Shown: positions 18,271 through 28,192, counted from the stretch's first letter. The stretch is DNA of 64,000 nt from Pedobacter sp. UBA4863 (GCF_002399615.1 NZ_DHDZ01000038.1:117238-181237), one strand, 5' to 3'. Notes: generated by a model from the letters alone, not told the origin. Program-made: numbers and translations.

Positions 18271-19077
18271 CTATTTCCCTTTATAATATTTCATTGCCTC
18301 TGGCAAATCTTTTTGTATTTGTGCAATACGAGCGGCATCAGACGGGTGGGTACTTAAAAAAGCAGGTGGTTTTTGAGAACCAGAACTAGCTTGCGCCATT
18401 CTTTGCCAAAAGTCAACCGCATTGGTTGGGTTATAGCCAGCCATTGCCATAAATGCCAACCCCATTTTATCTGCTTCTAACTCTTGGTTTCTACCATAAC
18501 TTAAAATAGTTAACTGCCCGCCAATACCATAAGCTGCATTAATATAATCAGCATATTTTGAGTTAGCACTTGCTACGCCCACTACTGTTCCTAAACCTTG
18601 CGCTACTGTCATTTGCGATGCCCTTTCTGCCGAGTGTTGTGCAATAGCGTGGGCAACTTCGTGTCCCATTACCGTGGCCAGGCCAGCTTCGTCTTTAGTT
18701 ACTGGCAAAATTCCTGTATAAACAGCTATTTTGCCACCTGGCATACACCAAGCATTTATTTCTTTACTGTCAATTAGGTTATATTCCCATTTGTAGTTAG
18801 CAATTTGATCGCCATAACCATTCTGGTTCATATACTGTGTAACGGCAGCAGCAATTTTTTGTCCTACACGTTTTACCATTTGGGCGTTTGCCGAAGTAGT
18901 TGATACCACCTTAGTTTGCGGATTGCTCATTAACTGTGCATAACCAATAGCGGCTTGTTGCTGCAATTGAGTATCATCTACCAAACTTAATCTGCTACGT
19001 CCGGTTAATGGCACCGTAGAGCACGAGGACATGGCCAATATTGCTGTTGCCATTCCTAAAAATATAACCTTCTTCAT
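18271..19077 (-). CDS. M48 family metalloprotease, lipoprotein
   Basis: The lipoprotein signal ATAILAMSSC gives a membrane-anchored periplasmic protease. The zinc site is HEXXH in VMGHEVAHAIAQHSAERA, with the third ligand Glu in GRNQELEADKMGLAFMAMAGY. The 268-residue length fits the BepA/LoiP-like M48 group involved in envelope quality control. A short GGGG hairpin at 18247-18266 lies between it and the convergent pabB gene. Confidence 0.9.
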   Translation of the reverse strand: MKKVIFLGMATAILAMSSCSTVPLTGRSRLSLVDDTQLQQQAAIGYAQLMSNPQTKVVSTTSANAQMVKRVGQKIAAAVTQYMNQNGYGDQIANYKWEYNLIDSKEINAWCMPGGKIAVYTGILPVTKDEAGLATVMGHEVAHAIAQHSAERASQMTVAQGLGTVVGVASANSKYADYINAAYGIGGQLTILSYGRNQELEADKMGLAFMAMAGYNPTNAVDFWQRMAQASSGSQKPPAFLSTHPSDAARIAQIQKDLPEAMKYYKGK

Positions 19078-19140
19078 GATTTTAAAATTATTGCCTAAAC
19101 AAATAACTCTTTAAAGTAAATTTTGTTTGTAGCTTTTGGC

Positions 19141-19788
19141 CTAGGCTTGTTTTTTTTTAAATAGATACACTTTAGATTCTTTTCCTTTAAGTAAACGCTC
19201 TATATTTTTCTGATGTGTTACCAAAATAAGCACACACACACAGATGCTATACAGCACTTCTGATTTTACCGATGACTGGAAAACAAAAACCGTACCTAAA
19301 GGAAAAGCAAAACCTGCACAAATAGAACTTAAAGAAACGTATTTTGAGGTTAATAGCACCACAATAAACACGCTTACACAAAGCAGGGCGGCCCACGGGT
19401 TTACCGCTAAAATCATCCCAAATAGCGTTGCTACACCTTTACCGCCTCTAAAACCTGCAAAAATTGGAAACAAATGTCCCATTACCGCAATTACACCAAG
19501 GGCCAATTCGTAATTAACAAATTGTGCAGAGTATTGCGGCCCTGTTACCGAAAGTCCAATTAAATAAGCGAGCTTAGTTGCTGTAAAGCCTTTCATGATA
19601 TCAATGGTCATTACCACAATACCCGGTTTTTTCCCTAAAACTCTAAAAGTATTTGTAGCTCCCGCATTTCCACTGCCATATTCGCGTACGTCGATACCAT
19701 AAAAGGCCTGCCCTAACCAAACCGCCGTAGGTATAGACCCCAAAAGGTAGGCAGCAATAAGTGCAGAAATAGAATAGATTGAAATCAT
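19141..19788 (-). CDS. plsY: Glycerol-3-phosphate acyltransferase PlsY
   Basis: This integral membrane enzyme transfers the acyl group from acyl-phosphate to glycerol-3-phosphate, the first step of phospholipid synthesis. The 215-residue protein has five to six hydrophobic segments. The three PlsY motifs are visible: the SIPTAVWLG region, EYGSGNAGATNTFRVLG, and GHLFPIFAGFRGGKGVAT. Length is normal. Confidence 0.96.
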   Translation of the reverse strand: MISIYSISALIAAYLLGSIPTAVWLGQAFYGIDVREYGSGNAGATNTFRVLGKKPGIVVMTIDIMKGFTATKLAYLIGLSVTGPQYSAQFVNYELALGVIAVMGHLFPIFAGFRGGKGVATLFGMILAVNPWAALLCVSVFIVVLLTSKYVSLSSICAGFAFPLGTVFVFQSSVKSEVLYSICVCVLILVTHQKNIERLLKGKESKVYLFKKKQA

Positions 19789-19847
19789 CAGCCTACAATG
19801 ATAATAAAAAAAATGTTCTCGAAAAGATTAGAAATCTGCTGCCCATA

Positions 19848-20690
19848 TTAAAAAGCCTTCAAACTCAAATCCAAGCTTTTTACAGAATGGGTCAATGCCC
19901 CCATCGAGATAAAATCAACACCGCACGCGGCATAATCAATTACGTTTTCTTCTAAAATTCCACCAGAAGCTTCAGTTAAAAACCTGCCATCAATTAGCTC
20001 TACAGCTTGTTTCAACAAGGGCAGCTCAAAATTATCGAGCATAATTCTATCTACCTTACCAATGGCCAGTACTTGCTTCAGTTCTTCCAAATTTCTAACC
20101 TCTATTTCTATTTGAAGTTGCTTTCCAGTATCTTTTAAATAGGCGTTTGACTGATTAATGGCATTTGCAATACTACCAGCGTAATCTACATGATTATCTT
20201 TAATCAAAATCATATCGTATAGCCCCATACGATGATTTACGCCACCACCAATTCTTACCGCCCATTTTTCCAAGTAACGTAACCCTGGTGTTGTTTTTCT
20301 TGTATCTAATACTTTTGTCTTGTAACCTTCCAAACGTTTTACAATGCGATTTGTTTGCGTAGCAATGCCACTCATGCGCTGCATACAATTAAGCACTAAA
20401 CGTTCGGCCAGTAATATGGCGTGTGTACTGCCATGAACGGTAAAAGCTATATCGCCCAGATTTACCTCATCACCATCTTTCAAGAAAGTTTCCACTTTTA
20501 GTGAAGAATCTATTTGGTTAAAGATGGCCAATGCAAGCTCAACACCCGCTAAAATTCCTTTTTCCTTAACAATAAGTTTGGCTTTACCTTGCGTACCTAG
20601 AGGTATTGAAGCTAAAGAGGTGTGGTCACCATCTCCAATATCTTCAGCAATTGCATTTTTTATAAACAGATCAATAAGTTTCTTATCCAA
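19848..20690 (-). CDS. nadC: Nicotinate-nucleotide pyrophosphorylase (carboxylating)
   Basis: NadC converts quinolinate and PRPP to nicotinate mononucleotide in NAD synthesis. Motifs include EDIGDGDHTS, TRKTTPGLRYLEKWAVRIGG, MILIKDNH and EASGGI. There is no ATG at the 5' end: the frame can open at TTG 20720 or TTG 20690. A minus-strand TATTTTTG box at 20709-20716 puts transcription start near 20702, which excludes 20720, so I prefer TTG 20690. The resulting 280-residue protein begins DKKLIDLFIKNAI after its start residue, as family members do. Confidence 0.92.
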   Translation of the reverse strand: MDKKLIDLFIKNAIAEDIGDGDHTSLASIPLGTQGKAKLIVKEKGILAGVELALAIFNQIDSSLKVETFLKDGDEVNLGDIAFTVHGSTHAILLAERLVLNCMQRMSGIATQTNRIVKRLEGYKTKVLDTRKTTPGLRYLEKWAVRIGGGVNHRMGLYDMILIKDNHVDYAGSIANAINQSNAYLKDTGKQLQIEIEVRNLEELKQVLAIGKVDRIMLDNFELPLLKQAVELIDGRFLTEASGGILEENVIDYAACGVDFISMGALTHSVKSLDLSLKAF

Positions 20691-20708
20691 AACGATATAA
20701 TTTTGCCA

Positions 20709-20716
20709 CAAAAATA
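20709..20716 (-). promoter_or_regulatory. -7 box TATTTTTG before nadC
   Basis: The minus strand matches TAnnTTTG. It lies inside the longest possible nadC frame and thus argues for the shorter TTG start at 20690. Confidence 0.5.
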
Positions 20717-20740
20717 GCAAAATGCATATTAATTATAGAA

Positions 20741-21139
20741 CTAGCTATCCTGTTCTATACGTAACTCTGTGATTAAAAAACTATTAGAAACTTTTTTCAT
20801 GGTAATAGTTACCCTAAATTTCTCGGTTTTAGAAGTAAGGGAAAGAATAGTTAACCTATAATTGGGGTTATTGGTAAGCTTATGGATAATACTCGTTTTA
20901 TTGGGCGGATTTTTAAGAAAAAAATCTTTAAGAATCTGTTCAGCTTGTGCTTTATTATATACATCTTCTTGATCAATAATGATCAATTCTATAGACGTAG
21001 CAAAACTTTTCGCAATTTCTTTAGAGTTACCTTGCCTAAATTTTACAGCTAACTCATCAGCAATATCTGCCTGCATGACCATTTGAGGCTGAAAGTTCAA
21101 AAACATTAGCATAAACGCAAGCGCAGACTTAAACATCAT
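20741..21139 (-). CDS. DUF4783 family exported protein
   Basis: The N-terminal hydrophobic segment (ALAFMLMFLNFQPQMVMQA) is a signal peptide. The remaining ~110 residues resemble an NTF2-like fold: ADELAVKFRQGNSKEIAKSF, then YNKAQAEQILKDFFLKNPP. This pattern is the Bacteroidetes DUF4783 family of unknown function. It lies 20-50 bases upstream of nadC and is probably in the same operon. Confidence 0.85.
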   Translation of the reverse strand: MMFKSALAFMLMFLNFQPQMVMQADIADELAVKFRQGNSKEIAKSFATSIELIIIDQEDVYNKAQAEQILKDFFLKNPPNKTSIIHKLTNNPNYRLTILSLTSKTEKFRVTITMKKVSNSFLITELRIEQDS

Positions 21140-21205
21140 CTTATAAAACTAAAACGAACTTACCGCCAAAACTATGCCATTTATCTACATTTAAGCTCAC
21201 AATTA

Positions 21206-21237
21206 TTGGATTCGGGGCTTATTTCAGTGTATATTTG
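21206..21237 (+). promoter_or_regulatory. Promoter of gpmI
   Basis: TTGG at 21206-21209 (near -33), a 20-base spacer and a TATATTTG -7 box (21230-21237). The ATG at 21271 lies downstream, while the longer frame starting at 21235 overlaps the box. Confidence 0.6.
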
Positions 21238-21270
21238 TACTACAATCTTTTACTAATAACAATTAACATA

Positions 21271-22791
21271 ATGCAAACTAAAAAACTGGTACTTTTAATT
21301 CTTGACGGATGGGGATATGGAAAAAAAGATAAATCTGATGCAGCCTATGCTGCAAAAACGCCTTTTTTCGATTCGTTACTTCTAAATTACCCCAACTCAA
21401 AGCTAGAAGCTTCTGGAGAGGCGGTTGGCCTACCGGCTGGCCAAATGGGAAATTCGGAAGTAGGCCACATGAATTTAGGTGCCGGACGTGTAGTTTACCA
21501 AGAACTGGGGCGCATTAACAAAGCTATCGCCGACCGTACCTTACACCATAACCCAACCTTATTAAACGCATTTTCGTACGCGAAAGAGAACAATAAACCC
21601 GTACATTTTATAGGCCTTGTTTCTGATGGTGGCGTACATGCACACCTAAACCATTTAATGGCCCTTTGTGATGCAGCCCAAGAAAACGGCTTGCAAGATG
21701 TATTTATCCACGCATTTTTAGATGGTAGAGATACAGCCCCTAATGGTGGCTTAAACTATATTAGCACTTTAGATAAACATTTAGCAAATGCTACTGGTAA
21801 GATTGCTAGCATAGTAGGCAGGTATTACGCCATGGACAGAGACAATAGATGGGAACGTGTAAAATTAGCTTATGATGTAATGGTAAACGGGATTGGCGAA
21901 AAGTTTTCTAGTCCAGAATTAGCCATACAGCACTCTTATGCCGAAGGAATTACAGATGAATTTACCAAACCAATGGTAATGGTAGATGAAAATGAAAATC
22001 CGATAGCGACAATAAAAGAAGGCGATGTTGTAATTTGTTTTAACTATAGAACAGATAGAGGTAGAGAAATTACCCAAGCACTTTCTCAAAAAGATTTTCC
22101 AGCGCAAAATATGCACAAACTACCATTGTATTATGTTACCATGACTACTTACGATGAAAGTTTTGAAAATGTGAACGTAATTTTTACAAAAGACGACTTA
22201 AACAACACCTTGGGCGAGGTTTTAGAAGCCAACCATAAAAATCAAATCAGAATAGCCGAGACTGAAAAATACCCTCACGTTACCTTCTTCTTTTCTGGCG
22301 GGAGAGAAAAGGAATTTGCAAATGAAAAACGCATTTTAGTGCCTTCGCCAAAAGTAGCAACCTACGATTTGCAGCCCGAAATGAGTGCAGCAGGAATTAC
22401 CGAAGCAATTACTAAGGAATTGCAAAGCCAATGGCCTGATTTTGTTTGCTTAAACTTTGCCAATCCGGATATGGTTGGCCATACTGGCGTATTCGATGCT
22501 GTAGTTAAAGCTGTAGAAACGGTTGATGCCTGCACCAAAACTGTGGTAGAAACTGGAATTGCAAATGGCTACTCCTTTATTATTTTGGCCGACCACGGCA
22601 ATGCAGAGTTTATGTTAAACCCAGATGGCTCCGTAAATACGGCACACACCACCAACTTAGTGCCTTGCATATTAATTGATAAGGACTACAAAGCCATTGC
22701 AGATGGAAAATTGGGAGACATTGGCCCAACCATATTAAAAATAATGGAAATAGAAGCTCCTTCAATTATGACAGGAAACTGTTTAGTATAA
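21271..22791 (+). CDS. gpmI: 2,3-bisphosphoglycerate-independent phosphoglycerate mutase
   Basis: This manganese enzyme of glycolysis interconverts 3- and 2-phosphoglycerate. With ATG 21271 the protein has 506 residues, normal for GpmI. The metal site and phosphorylated serine are visible: LLILDGWGYG and GNSEVGHMNLGAGR (Ser62). VHFIGLVSDGGVHAH and FADHGNAE-type LADHGNAEFM also match. The start is set by the promoter at 21230-21237. It overlaps the next gene by one base (TAATG). Confidence 0.97.
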   Translation: MQTKKLVLLILDGWGYGKKDKSDAAYAAKTPFFDSLLLNYPNSKLEASGEAVGLPAGQMGNSEVGHMNLGAGRVVYQELGRINKAIADRTLHHNPTLLNAFSYAKENNKPVHFIGLVSDGGVHAHLNHLMALCDAAQENGLQDVFIHAFLDGRDTAPNGGLNYISTLDKHLANATGKIASIVGRYYAMDRDNRWERVKLAYDVMVNGIGEKFSSPELAIQHSYAEGITDEFTKPMVMVDENENPIATIKEGDVVICFNYRTDRGREITQALSQKDFPAQNMHKLPLYYVTMTTYDESFENVNVIFTKDDLNNTLGEVLEANHKNQIRIAETEKYPHVTFFFSGGREKEFANEKRILVPSPKVATYDLQPEMSAAGITEAITKELQSQWPDFVCLNFANPDMVGHTGVFDAVVKAVETVDACTKTVVETGIANGYSFIILADHGNAEFMLNPDGSVNTAHTTNLVPCILIDKDYKAIADGKLGDIGPTILKIMEIEAPSIMTGNCLV

Positions 22792-23318
22792 TGAAACAAT
22801 TAATTTTAGGCGTATTTGTTTTATCGTTGTTTTCTTGTAACCAACAAGAAGATAAAAAAACAAGTACGCCCAATTATTTTGATGTAGCTGGATATTTTAA
22901 GCAGGAAGCTGTGCGTTTACAAAAATTTAATCCTACCATACACAAAATCGTAAGTGCAAATGGCAAAAATGAGCAAAAAAATACTCACATAACCAACTGG
23001 GAAACAGAATTAACTAGTTTCAGCAGTGCTGATATTAACAAAGCTTCATGGAAAGGAGAATTTACCGAAACGTTAAAGAATGATAACAGCTTAAGCTACA
23101 CCACTAACAATCCAAAAATACCCATTAAAAAAATTGAGATTATAAAAAATCATCATCAAATTAAGGGCATTAAAATATTTAAGCTAACCAACAACTACCT
23201 TTATACTTCTACAGATACCTTACTATATTATCCCGATAGTTTATATTTCATTCGTAGTGAGCAAAAAATTAAACTGCTTAGCAAAAAGATATATCAAATT
23301 AAGGGAGAATGGAAGTAA
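22791..23318 (+). CDS. Hypothetical lipoprotein, 175 residues
   Basis: A short lipoprotein signal (MKQLILGVFVLSLFSC) is followed by a charged, Lys/Asn-rich domain with predicted strands. The family is not recognised. It is translationally coupled to gpmI by a one-base stop/start overlap. It ends two bases before the convergent TPR gene. Confidence 0.8.
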   Translation: MKQLILGVFVLSLFSCNQQEDKKTSTPNYFDVAGYFKQEAVRLQKFNPTIHKIVSANGKNEQKNTHITNWETELTSFSSADINKASWKGEFTETLKNDNSLSYTTNNPKIPIKKIEIIKNHHQIKGIKIFKLTNNYLYTSTDTLLYYPDSLYFIRSEQKIKLLSKKIYQIKGEWK

Positions 23319-23320
23319 GC

Positions 23321-23947
23321 TTATTTTAAACTCGCAATTTGAGCCTTTACATAATCAATCATAGCTATCACATCCTTTTTTAAGGGCTGCATGGTTAGTA
23401 TCTTCTGGAAATCGGCTATAGAACTATTAAACAAAGCAATACAAGCATTTTTTTCTGCTGTTTTCTTTGACTTATACGATCTAAATATACCATAATCTTT
23501 ATAGGCCACTCCCCTATTCTGTAAAATTTGGATATCTTCTTCTCCACTAATTTCCATTGCTTTAGAAAAATCCTTAATTGCAGCCGTATAAAAGTCTTCC
23601 CGCATCTGGTTAAGGGCCTCCTTAGGTGCATTAGCTATGTTCAGCCTTGCTTTTCCTCTATAGTAATACGCAGAATAATCTGTTGGTTTTTGCGCTATTA
23701 AACGGGTATAAGCAGCTATGGCATTTTCAAAATCGGCATTTTGGAAATAAGAATAGCCCAACATTTTTAACACATTGGTATTATTAGGATTTTTAGCTTC
23801 TGCTTTCTCCAACGATACCACAGCCGCTTTAAAATCGCCCTTCATCCAAGCCTGTGCACCCTGTTTTTCGAAAACACTCTGTGCCTGAACTTTAAACCCA
23901 AATATGGCAGTTGCCAATAGTAAACAAGACTTTACAATAAGTTTCAT
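23321..23947 (-). CDS. Exported TPR-repeat protein
   Basis: The signal peptide MKLIVKSCLLLATAIFGFKVQA is followed by about four tetratricopeptide repeats (KALEKAEAKNP-type helices; FENAIAAYTRLIAQKPTDYSAYY spans residues ~75-97). Such proteins act as periplasmic protein-interaction scaffolds. The start is ATG 23947, where the signal peptide begins; an earlier in-frame codon would add nine non-signal residues. The family role is unknown. Confidence 0.8.
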   Translation of the reverse strand: MKLIVKSCLLLATAIFGFKVQAQSVFEKQGAQAWMKGDFKAAVVSLEKAEAKNPNNTNVLKMLGYSYFQNADFENAIAAYTRLIAQKPTDYSAYYYRGKARLNIANAPKEALNQMREDFYTAAIKDFSKAMEISGEEDIQILQNRGVAYKDYGIFRSYKSKKTAEKNACIALFNSSIADFQKILTMQPLKKDVIAMIDYVKAQIASLK

Positions 23948-24318
23948 TAAAATATTTTTATAATAAGCGCACATTTATAAACCAAACGTGAGTTGCTAAT
24001 TTACTTTTTGATATACAATTATACAATTAACGAACAATATTTATAATTATGATAACCATTAATATTTTTAAGCAGCATGACTTTTTTGCCGAAAAGCATA
24101 CTAGCCAAAAAAATATTTCATTTAACCACTATGTTTGCTTAATGCTAAACTAATCTTATTTTCAAGGTGTTTAAGAAATATAAGGCCTAAAAAACATATC
24201 CTTAATGAAAAAAATATATTTTGGCATAAGAGTTGAAAATATAGGTTTGCACAACTAATTGATAAATTTAAAGCGGCAATGCTGTCATATTGTCGCCTAC
24301 CTTATAAATACAAACTCG
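23948..24318. other. Intergenic region before lon
   Basis: This is AT-rich DNA with no reading frame I would support. The lon promoter lies at 24220-24249. I see no repeat or RNA gene here. Confidence 0.5.
24220..24249 (+). promoter_or_regulatory. Promoter of lon
   Basis: TTTG (24220-24223), an 18-base spacer and TAGGTTTG (24242-24249) match the Bacteroidetes consensus. I see no heat-shock inverted repeat nearby. Confidence 0.7.
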
Positions 24319-26784
24319 ATGAACAAACAAGACCCGTTTGATTTTAATACATTACCTATTATAAACGAAGACACAGAGTTTTTCCCATTAATGTCGCAAC
24401 AGGATGAAGATGACATGAATAATGAAGAAACTCCCGAAATACTTTCTATACTTCCATTAAGAAATACTGTTTTATTTCCTGGGGTAGTTATACCTATTAC
24501 TGTTGGCAGAGATAAGTCTATCAAATTAATAAAAGAAGCTTACAAAGGCGATAGGGTAATTGGTGTAGTGGCACAAAAAGATGTTTCTATTGAAGACCCT
24601 AGCTTTGAGCAATTGCATGGTGTAGGTACGGTAGCGCATATCATTAAGATGCTGCAAATGCCCGATGGCAACACTACCGTAATTATTCAGGGCAAACAGC
24701 GTTTTCAATTGGTAGAAGAAGTACAAAACGAGCCATTCATTAAAGCTGTGGTGGCCAAGTTTGTAGAAACCAAACATAAAGCAGACAAAGAGTTTAAAGG
24801 CTTGGTAGCGGCAATTAAAGAAATGTCGAGCCAAATTATTCAGCTTTCTCCAAACATTCCGAGCGAGGCAGGAATTGCATTAAAAAATATCGAAAGCACC
24901 TCTTTTTTAATCAATTTCATTTCATCGAACATGAATGCCGATATGGCCGACAAGCAAAAAATGCTTGAAATGGGCAACCTGCGCAAACGTGCCGAAAGAG
25001 TGATGGAACTGCTTACGCTAGAGTTGCAGATGTTAGAGTTGAAAAATCAGATCCAGTCTAAAGTTAGAACCGATTTAGATAAACAGCAACGCGACTATTT
25101 CCTTAACCAACAGCTAAAAACAATTCAGGAAGAATTAGGTAATTCGAGCGACCTTGAATTTGAGGCCTTGCAAGCACGTGCCAAAAAGAAAAAGTGGAAA
25201 GTTGAAGTTAAAGAGCATTTCAATAAAGAAATAGAAAAATTGGGTAGAATGAACCCAGCTGCACCAGACTATTCTATACAAATGAATTATCTGGAGCTGC
25301 TTTTAGAGTTACCTTGGGGCGAGTTTACCAAAGACAATTTCGATTTAAAACGTGCACAACGTGTTTTAGACAAAGACCATTTTGGTTTAGAAAAAGTAAA
25401 ACAGCGTATCATCGAATATTTAGCAGTACTAAAGCTAAAACGCGATATGAAAGCGCCTATTTTATGCTTAGTTGGCCCTCCGGGAGTTGGTAAAACATCG
25501 TTAGGAAAATCTATTGCCAAAGCTTTAAACCGCAAATATGTACGTATGGCATTAGGCGGTGTAAGAGACGAAGCCGAAATTCGCGGGCACCGTAAAACCT
25601 ACATCGGCGCTATGCCTGGCCGTATCATCCAGTCTATTAAAAAAGCAGGTGCAGACAACCCCGTGTTTGTTTTAGATGAGATTGATAAAGTAGGTTCTGA
25701 TTTTAGAGGCGACCCTTCATCAGCTTTGCTAGAAGTGCTAGACCCTGAACAAAACAGCGCTTTTAACGACCATTATGTAGAGGCCGATTACGATCTTTCG
25801 AATGTTTTGTTTATTGCTACGGCAAACTCTTTAAGCACCATACAACCTGCCTTGTTAGACCGTATGGAAATTATAGAAGTAAACGGTTATACCATTGAAG
25901 AGAAAATAGAAATTGCTAAAAAATATTTATTGCCAAAACAAAAAGAAATACACGGATTAGACAATAAACAAATCACGCTTAAAAACTCGTTAATTGAAAA
26001 AGTAATTGAAGATTATACAAGAGAAAGCGGTGTGCGTGGCTTAGAGAAAAAAATTGGTTCGTTGGTACGTGGTGTTGCCACTAAAATTGCCATGGAAGAA
26101 GCGTATGAACCAGCTTTAGATAACGCTGATGTAGAAAGAATTTTAGGCGCACCTATTTTTGATAAAGATGCATACGAAGGCAACGAAGTGGCAGGCGTAG
26201 TTACCGGCCTAGCTTGGACACAGGTTGGCGGCGATATTTTATTTATTGAGGCGAGCCTAAGCCCTGGCAAAGGCAAATTAACTTTAACAGGAAATTTGGG
26301 CGATGTAATGAAGGAATCTGCCGTAATTGCTTTGGCATACCTAAGGGCACACGCCAATCTTTTCAATATCAATTACGAGCTTTTCGATAATTTCGATATC
26401 CACGTTCACGTACCTGCCGGCGCAACGCCTAAAGATGGCCCTTCGGCAGGTATTACCATGCTTACAGCGTTAACATCGGCATTTACGCAGCGTAAAGTAA
26501 AATCTAATTTAGCCATGACAGGCGAGATTACACTTCGCGGAAAAGTATTGCCAGTTGGCGGAATTAAAGAGAAAATCTTAGCTGCCAAACGTGCCAATAT
26601 TAAGGAAATCATTTTATGTAAATCTAACCGCAAGGATATTTTAGAAATTAAAGAAGATTACATCAAGGATTTGAAATTTCACTATGTGAGTGACATGCAA
26701 GAAGTGATTAATTTGGCACTAACAAAAGACAAGGTTAAAAATCCGATTGATTTAACAATAAAAACAAAGCCTAGTACCAATTAA
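24319..26784 (+). CDS. lon: Endopeptidase La (Lon protease)
   Basis: This is an ATP-dependent cytoplasmic protease of 821 residues from ATG 24319; an upstream frame start at 24259 lacks support. The N-terminal substrate domain begins at LSILPLRNTVLFPGVVIPI. It is followed by a coiled-coil middle region, Walker A GPPGVGKTS, Walker B VFVLDEIDK, and the protease domain with the catalytic Ser in KDGPSAGITM and Lys in PVGGIKEKILAAKRA. All catalytic parts are intact. An LpxR-like gene follows three bases later. Confidence 0.97.
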   Translation: MNKQDPFDFNTLPIINEDTEFFPLMSQQDEDDMNNEETPEILSILPLRNTVLFPGVVIPITVGRDKSIKLIKEAYKGDRVIGVVAQKDVSIEDPSFEQLHGVGTVAHIIKMLQMPDGNTTVIIQGKQRFQLVEEVQNEPFIKAVVAKFVETKHKADKEFKGLVAAIKEMSSQIIQLSPNIPSEAGIALKNIESTSFLINFISSNMNADMADKQKMLEMGNLRKRAERVMELLTLELQMLELKNQIQSKVRTDLDKQQRDYFLNQQLKTIQEELGNSSDLEFEALQARAKKKKWKVEVKEHFNKEIEKLGRMNPAAPDYSIQMNYLELLLELPWGEFTKDNFDLKRAQRVLDKDHFGLEKVKQRIIEYLAVLKLKRDMKAPILCLVGPPGVGKTSLGKSIAKALNRKYVRMALGGVRDEAEIRGHRKTYIGAMPGRIIQSIKKAGADNPVFVLDEIDKVGSDFRGDPSSALLEVLDPEQNSAFNDHYVEADYDLSNVLFIATANSLSTIQPALLDRMEIIEVNGYTIEEKIEIAKKYLLPKQKEIHGLDNKQITLKNSLIEKVIEDYTRESGVRGLEKKIGSLVRGVATKIAMEEAYEPALDNADVERILGAPIFDKDAYEGNEVAGVVTGLAWTQVGGDILFIEASLSPGKGKLTLTGNLGDVMKESAVIALAYLRAHANLFNINYELFDNFDIHVHVPAGATPKDGPSAGITMLTALTSAFTQRKVKSNLAMTGEITLRGKVLPVGGIKEKILAAKRANIKEIILCKSNRKDILEIKEDYIKDLKFHYVSDMQEVINLALTKDKVKNPIDLTIKTKPSTN

Positions 26785-26787
26785 AAA

Positions 26788-27738
26788 ATGTACAAAAAAC
26801 TCGTTCTGGCTACTCTTGCCATTTTAGCTATTATTTATGATTCTTGTGCTCAAGAGTACAAGAACGAGTTTGCTTTTAAAAGTGATAATGACGCTTATCT
26901 TTGGTACGGCCAAGATCGTTATTACACTAACGGTTTGTTCGTTTATTTTAGACATGCGACCAACCAGCAAAAGCTAAACAAAAAACTCGAAAAGTTTATC
27001 TACGAGATAACCGCCGCACAAAAAATGTACAATCCGCGTTCCGGTTATAGCCCTGATCCAAAAACGCACGACAGACCTTTTGCGGCCTATTTATATGGCG
27101 GCGCAAGTGCAAATTTTTTCTATAAAAAAGAAAGTTTACTAAAAATTGGTGTACACTTAGGCGTAATTGGCCCTGATGCCTTAGGTGAAGATGCCCAAAA
27201 ACTATTACATCGTATGGTTGGCTTTTACGAAGTACAAGGCTGGGATTACCAAATTGCTAGCAGCATAGACTTCAACACTAGTGCCCAATACGCCAAACTA
27301 TTACATCGTAGTACCGATAAAACTGTAGATTTCACTTTAGACAGTTATGTTAACCTTGGCACAACCTTTACCGGGGCAGGCCTAGGGGTAGTTTTCAGAG
27401 CTGGCGACATCAATCAGCTTTTTAATTCGGTGCATTACAATGCAGCAATTGGCAACAATAGTAAAACGGAGAAACTGAAAAAGAAAGAGTTTTACTTTTA
27501 CGCCAAACCGCAGTTAAATTATGTGGCGTACGATGCTACTGTACAGGGTAGTTTAGCTAACGGCCATAGTCCCGTAACGTTTGGTGTAAAACCTTTGGTG
27601 TTTTCGCAAACTTTGGGCTTCAATTATAGCAGTCCCCGTTTTACAATAGATTATAGCTTGATATTTTTGTCTAAAGAAATTAAAAGCAATGCAAAGGCGC
27701 ATCAATACGGCAGTATTTCTATGTATTATCGGTTTTAA
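26788..27738 (+). CDS. LpxR-like lipid A deacylase family outer-membrane protein
   Basis: A signal peptide (LVLATLAILAIIYDSCAQ) precedes a 295-residue beta-barrel domain. FKSDNDAYLWYGQDRYYTNGL matches the N-terminal Asn/Asp/Tyr cluster of LpxR, which removes the 3'-acyloxyacyl group of lipid A. HDRPFAAYLYGG and the C-terminal strand ending MYYRF also fit. Enzyme activity is not certain, since Bacteroidetes members (DUF2219) are largely uncharacterised. It is co-oriented with lon at three bases' distance, and a small hairpin follows at 27747-27766. Confidence 0.82.
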   Translation: MYKKLVLATLAILAIIYDSCAQEYKNEFAFKSDNDAYLWYGQDRYYTNGLFVYFRHATNQQKLNKKLEKFIYEITAAQKMYNPRSGYSPDPKTHDRPFAAYLYGGASANFFYKKESLLKIGVHLGVIGPDALGEDAQKLLHRMVGFYEVQGWDYQIASSIDFNTSAQYAKLLHRSTDKTVDFTLDSYVNLGTTFTGAGLGVVFRAGDINQLFNSVHYNAAIGNNSKTEKLKKKEFYFYAKPQLNYVAYDATVQGSLANGHSPVTFGVKPLVFSQTLGFNYSSPRFTIDYSLIFLSKEIKSNAKAHQYGSISMYYRF

Positions 27739-27746
27739 CTCCTAAA

Positions 27747-27766
27747 TCCCTTAAAAGGGACTTTTT
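27747..27766 (+). terminator. Hairpin after the lpxR-like gene
   Basis: TCCCTT-AA-AAGGGA is followed by CTTTTT. It lies at the end of two convergent genes and may serve both. Confidence 0.5.
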
Positions 27767-28187
27767 ACCATTCCCCTTTTGCGGAGCGAGGGGCTTTCCT
27801 ACTCTCTTTCTTTTGTGCGTTTGCCGCTTTGTTTGCTAAGCGTTTTTCTTTAACTGCTTTTGGAACTTTAGTTGCCCTTCTAGGTTTTTGCTCTGTTAAG
27901 CCAGCTTTCAAAATTGCCGTAAGCTTTAGCAAAGCACGTTGTTTATTTAACAACTGGCTTCTATCTTCTTGCGAAATTACGTGTAGCAAACCTTCGGTAT
28001 CTAACCTCGACACCAGTTTTTCTTTTAAACGTTGCTTTTCTTCGTCAGTAAAAAAATGCGCCTCGTCGATATTAAAAACAAGTTCTACTTTACTCGAAAC
28101 CTTATTTACATTTTGCCCGCCTTTACCACCACTTCTCGAGGTTTTAAAGCTCACTATTTTCAATATTTCTGCGGGTTCTGGTAACAT
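27765..28187 (-). CDS. arfB: Alternative ribosome-rescue peptidyl-tRNA hydrolase ArfB
   Basis: This release-factor-like protein hydrolyses peptidyl-tRNA on stalled ribosomes without a stop codon. The GGQ catalytic motif is in SRSGGKGGQNVNKVSSKVEL (residues ~16-35). The C-terminal tail is strongly basic (RRATKVPKAVKEKRLANKA), as needed to enter the empty mRNA channel. At 140 residues it lacks the codon-recognition domain of RF1/2, which separates ArfB from true release factors. A minus-strand TACTTTTG box lies just upstream (28193-28200). Confidence 0.92.
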   Translation of the reverse strand: MLPEPAEILKIVSFKTSRSGGKGGQNVNKVSSKVELVFNIDEAHFFTDEEKQRLKEKLVSRLDTEGLLHVISQEDRSQLLNKQRALLKLTAILKAGLTEQKPRRATKVPKAVKEKRLANKAANAQKKESRKAPRSAKGEW

Positions 28188-28192
28188 GGCAC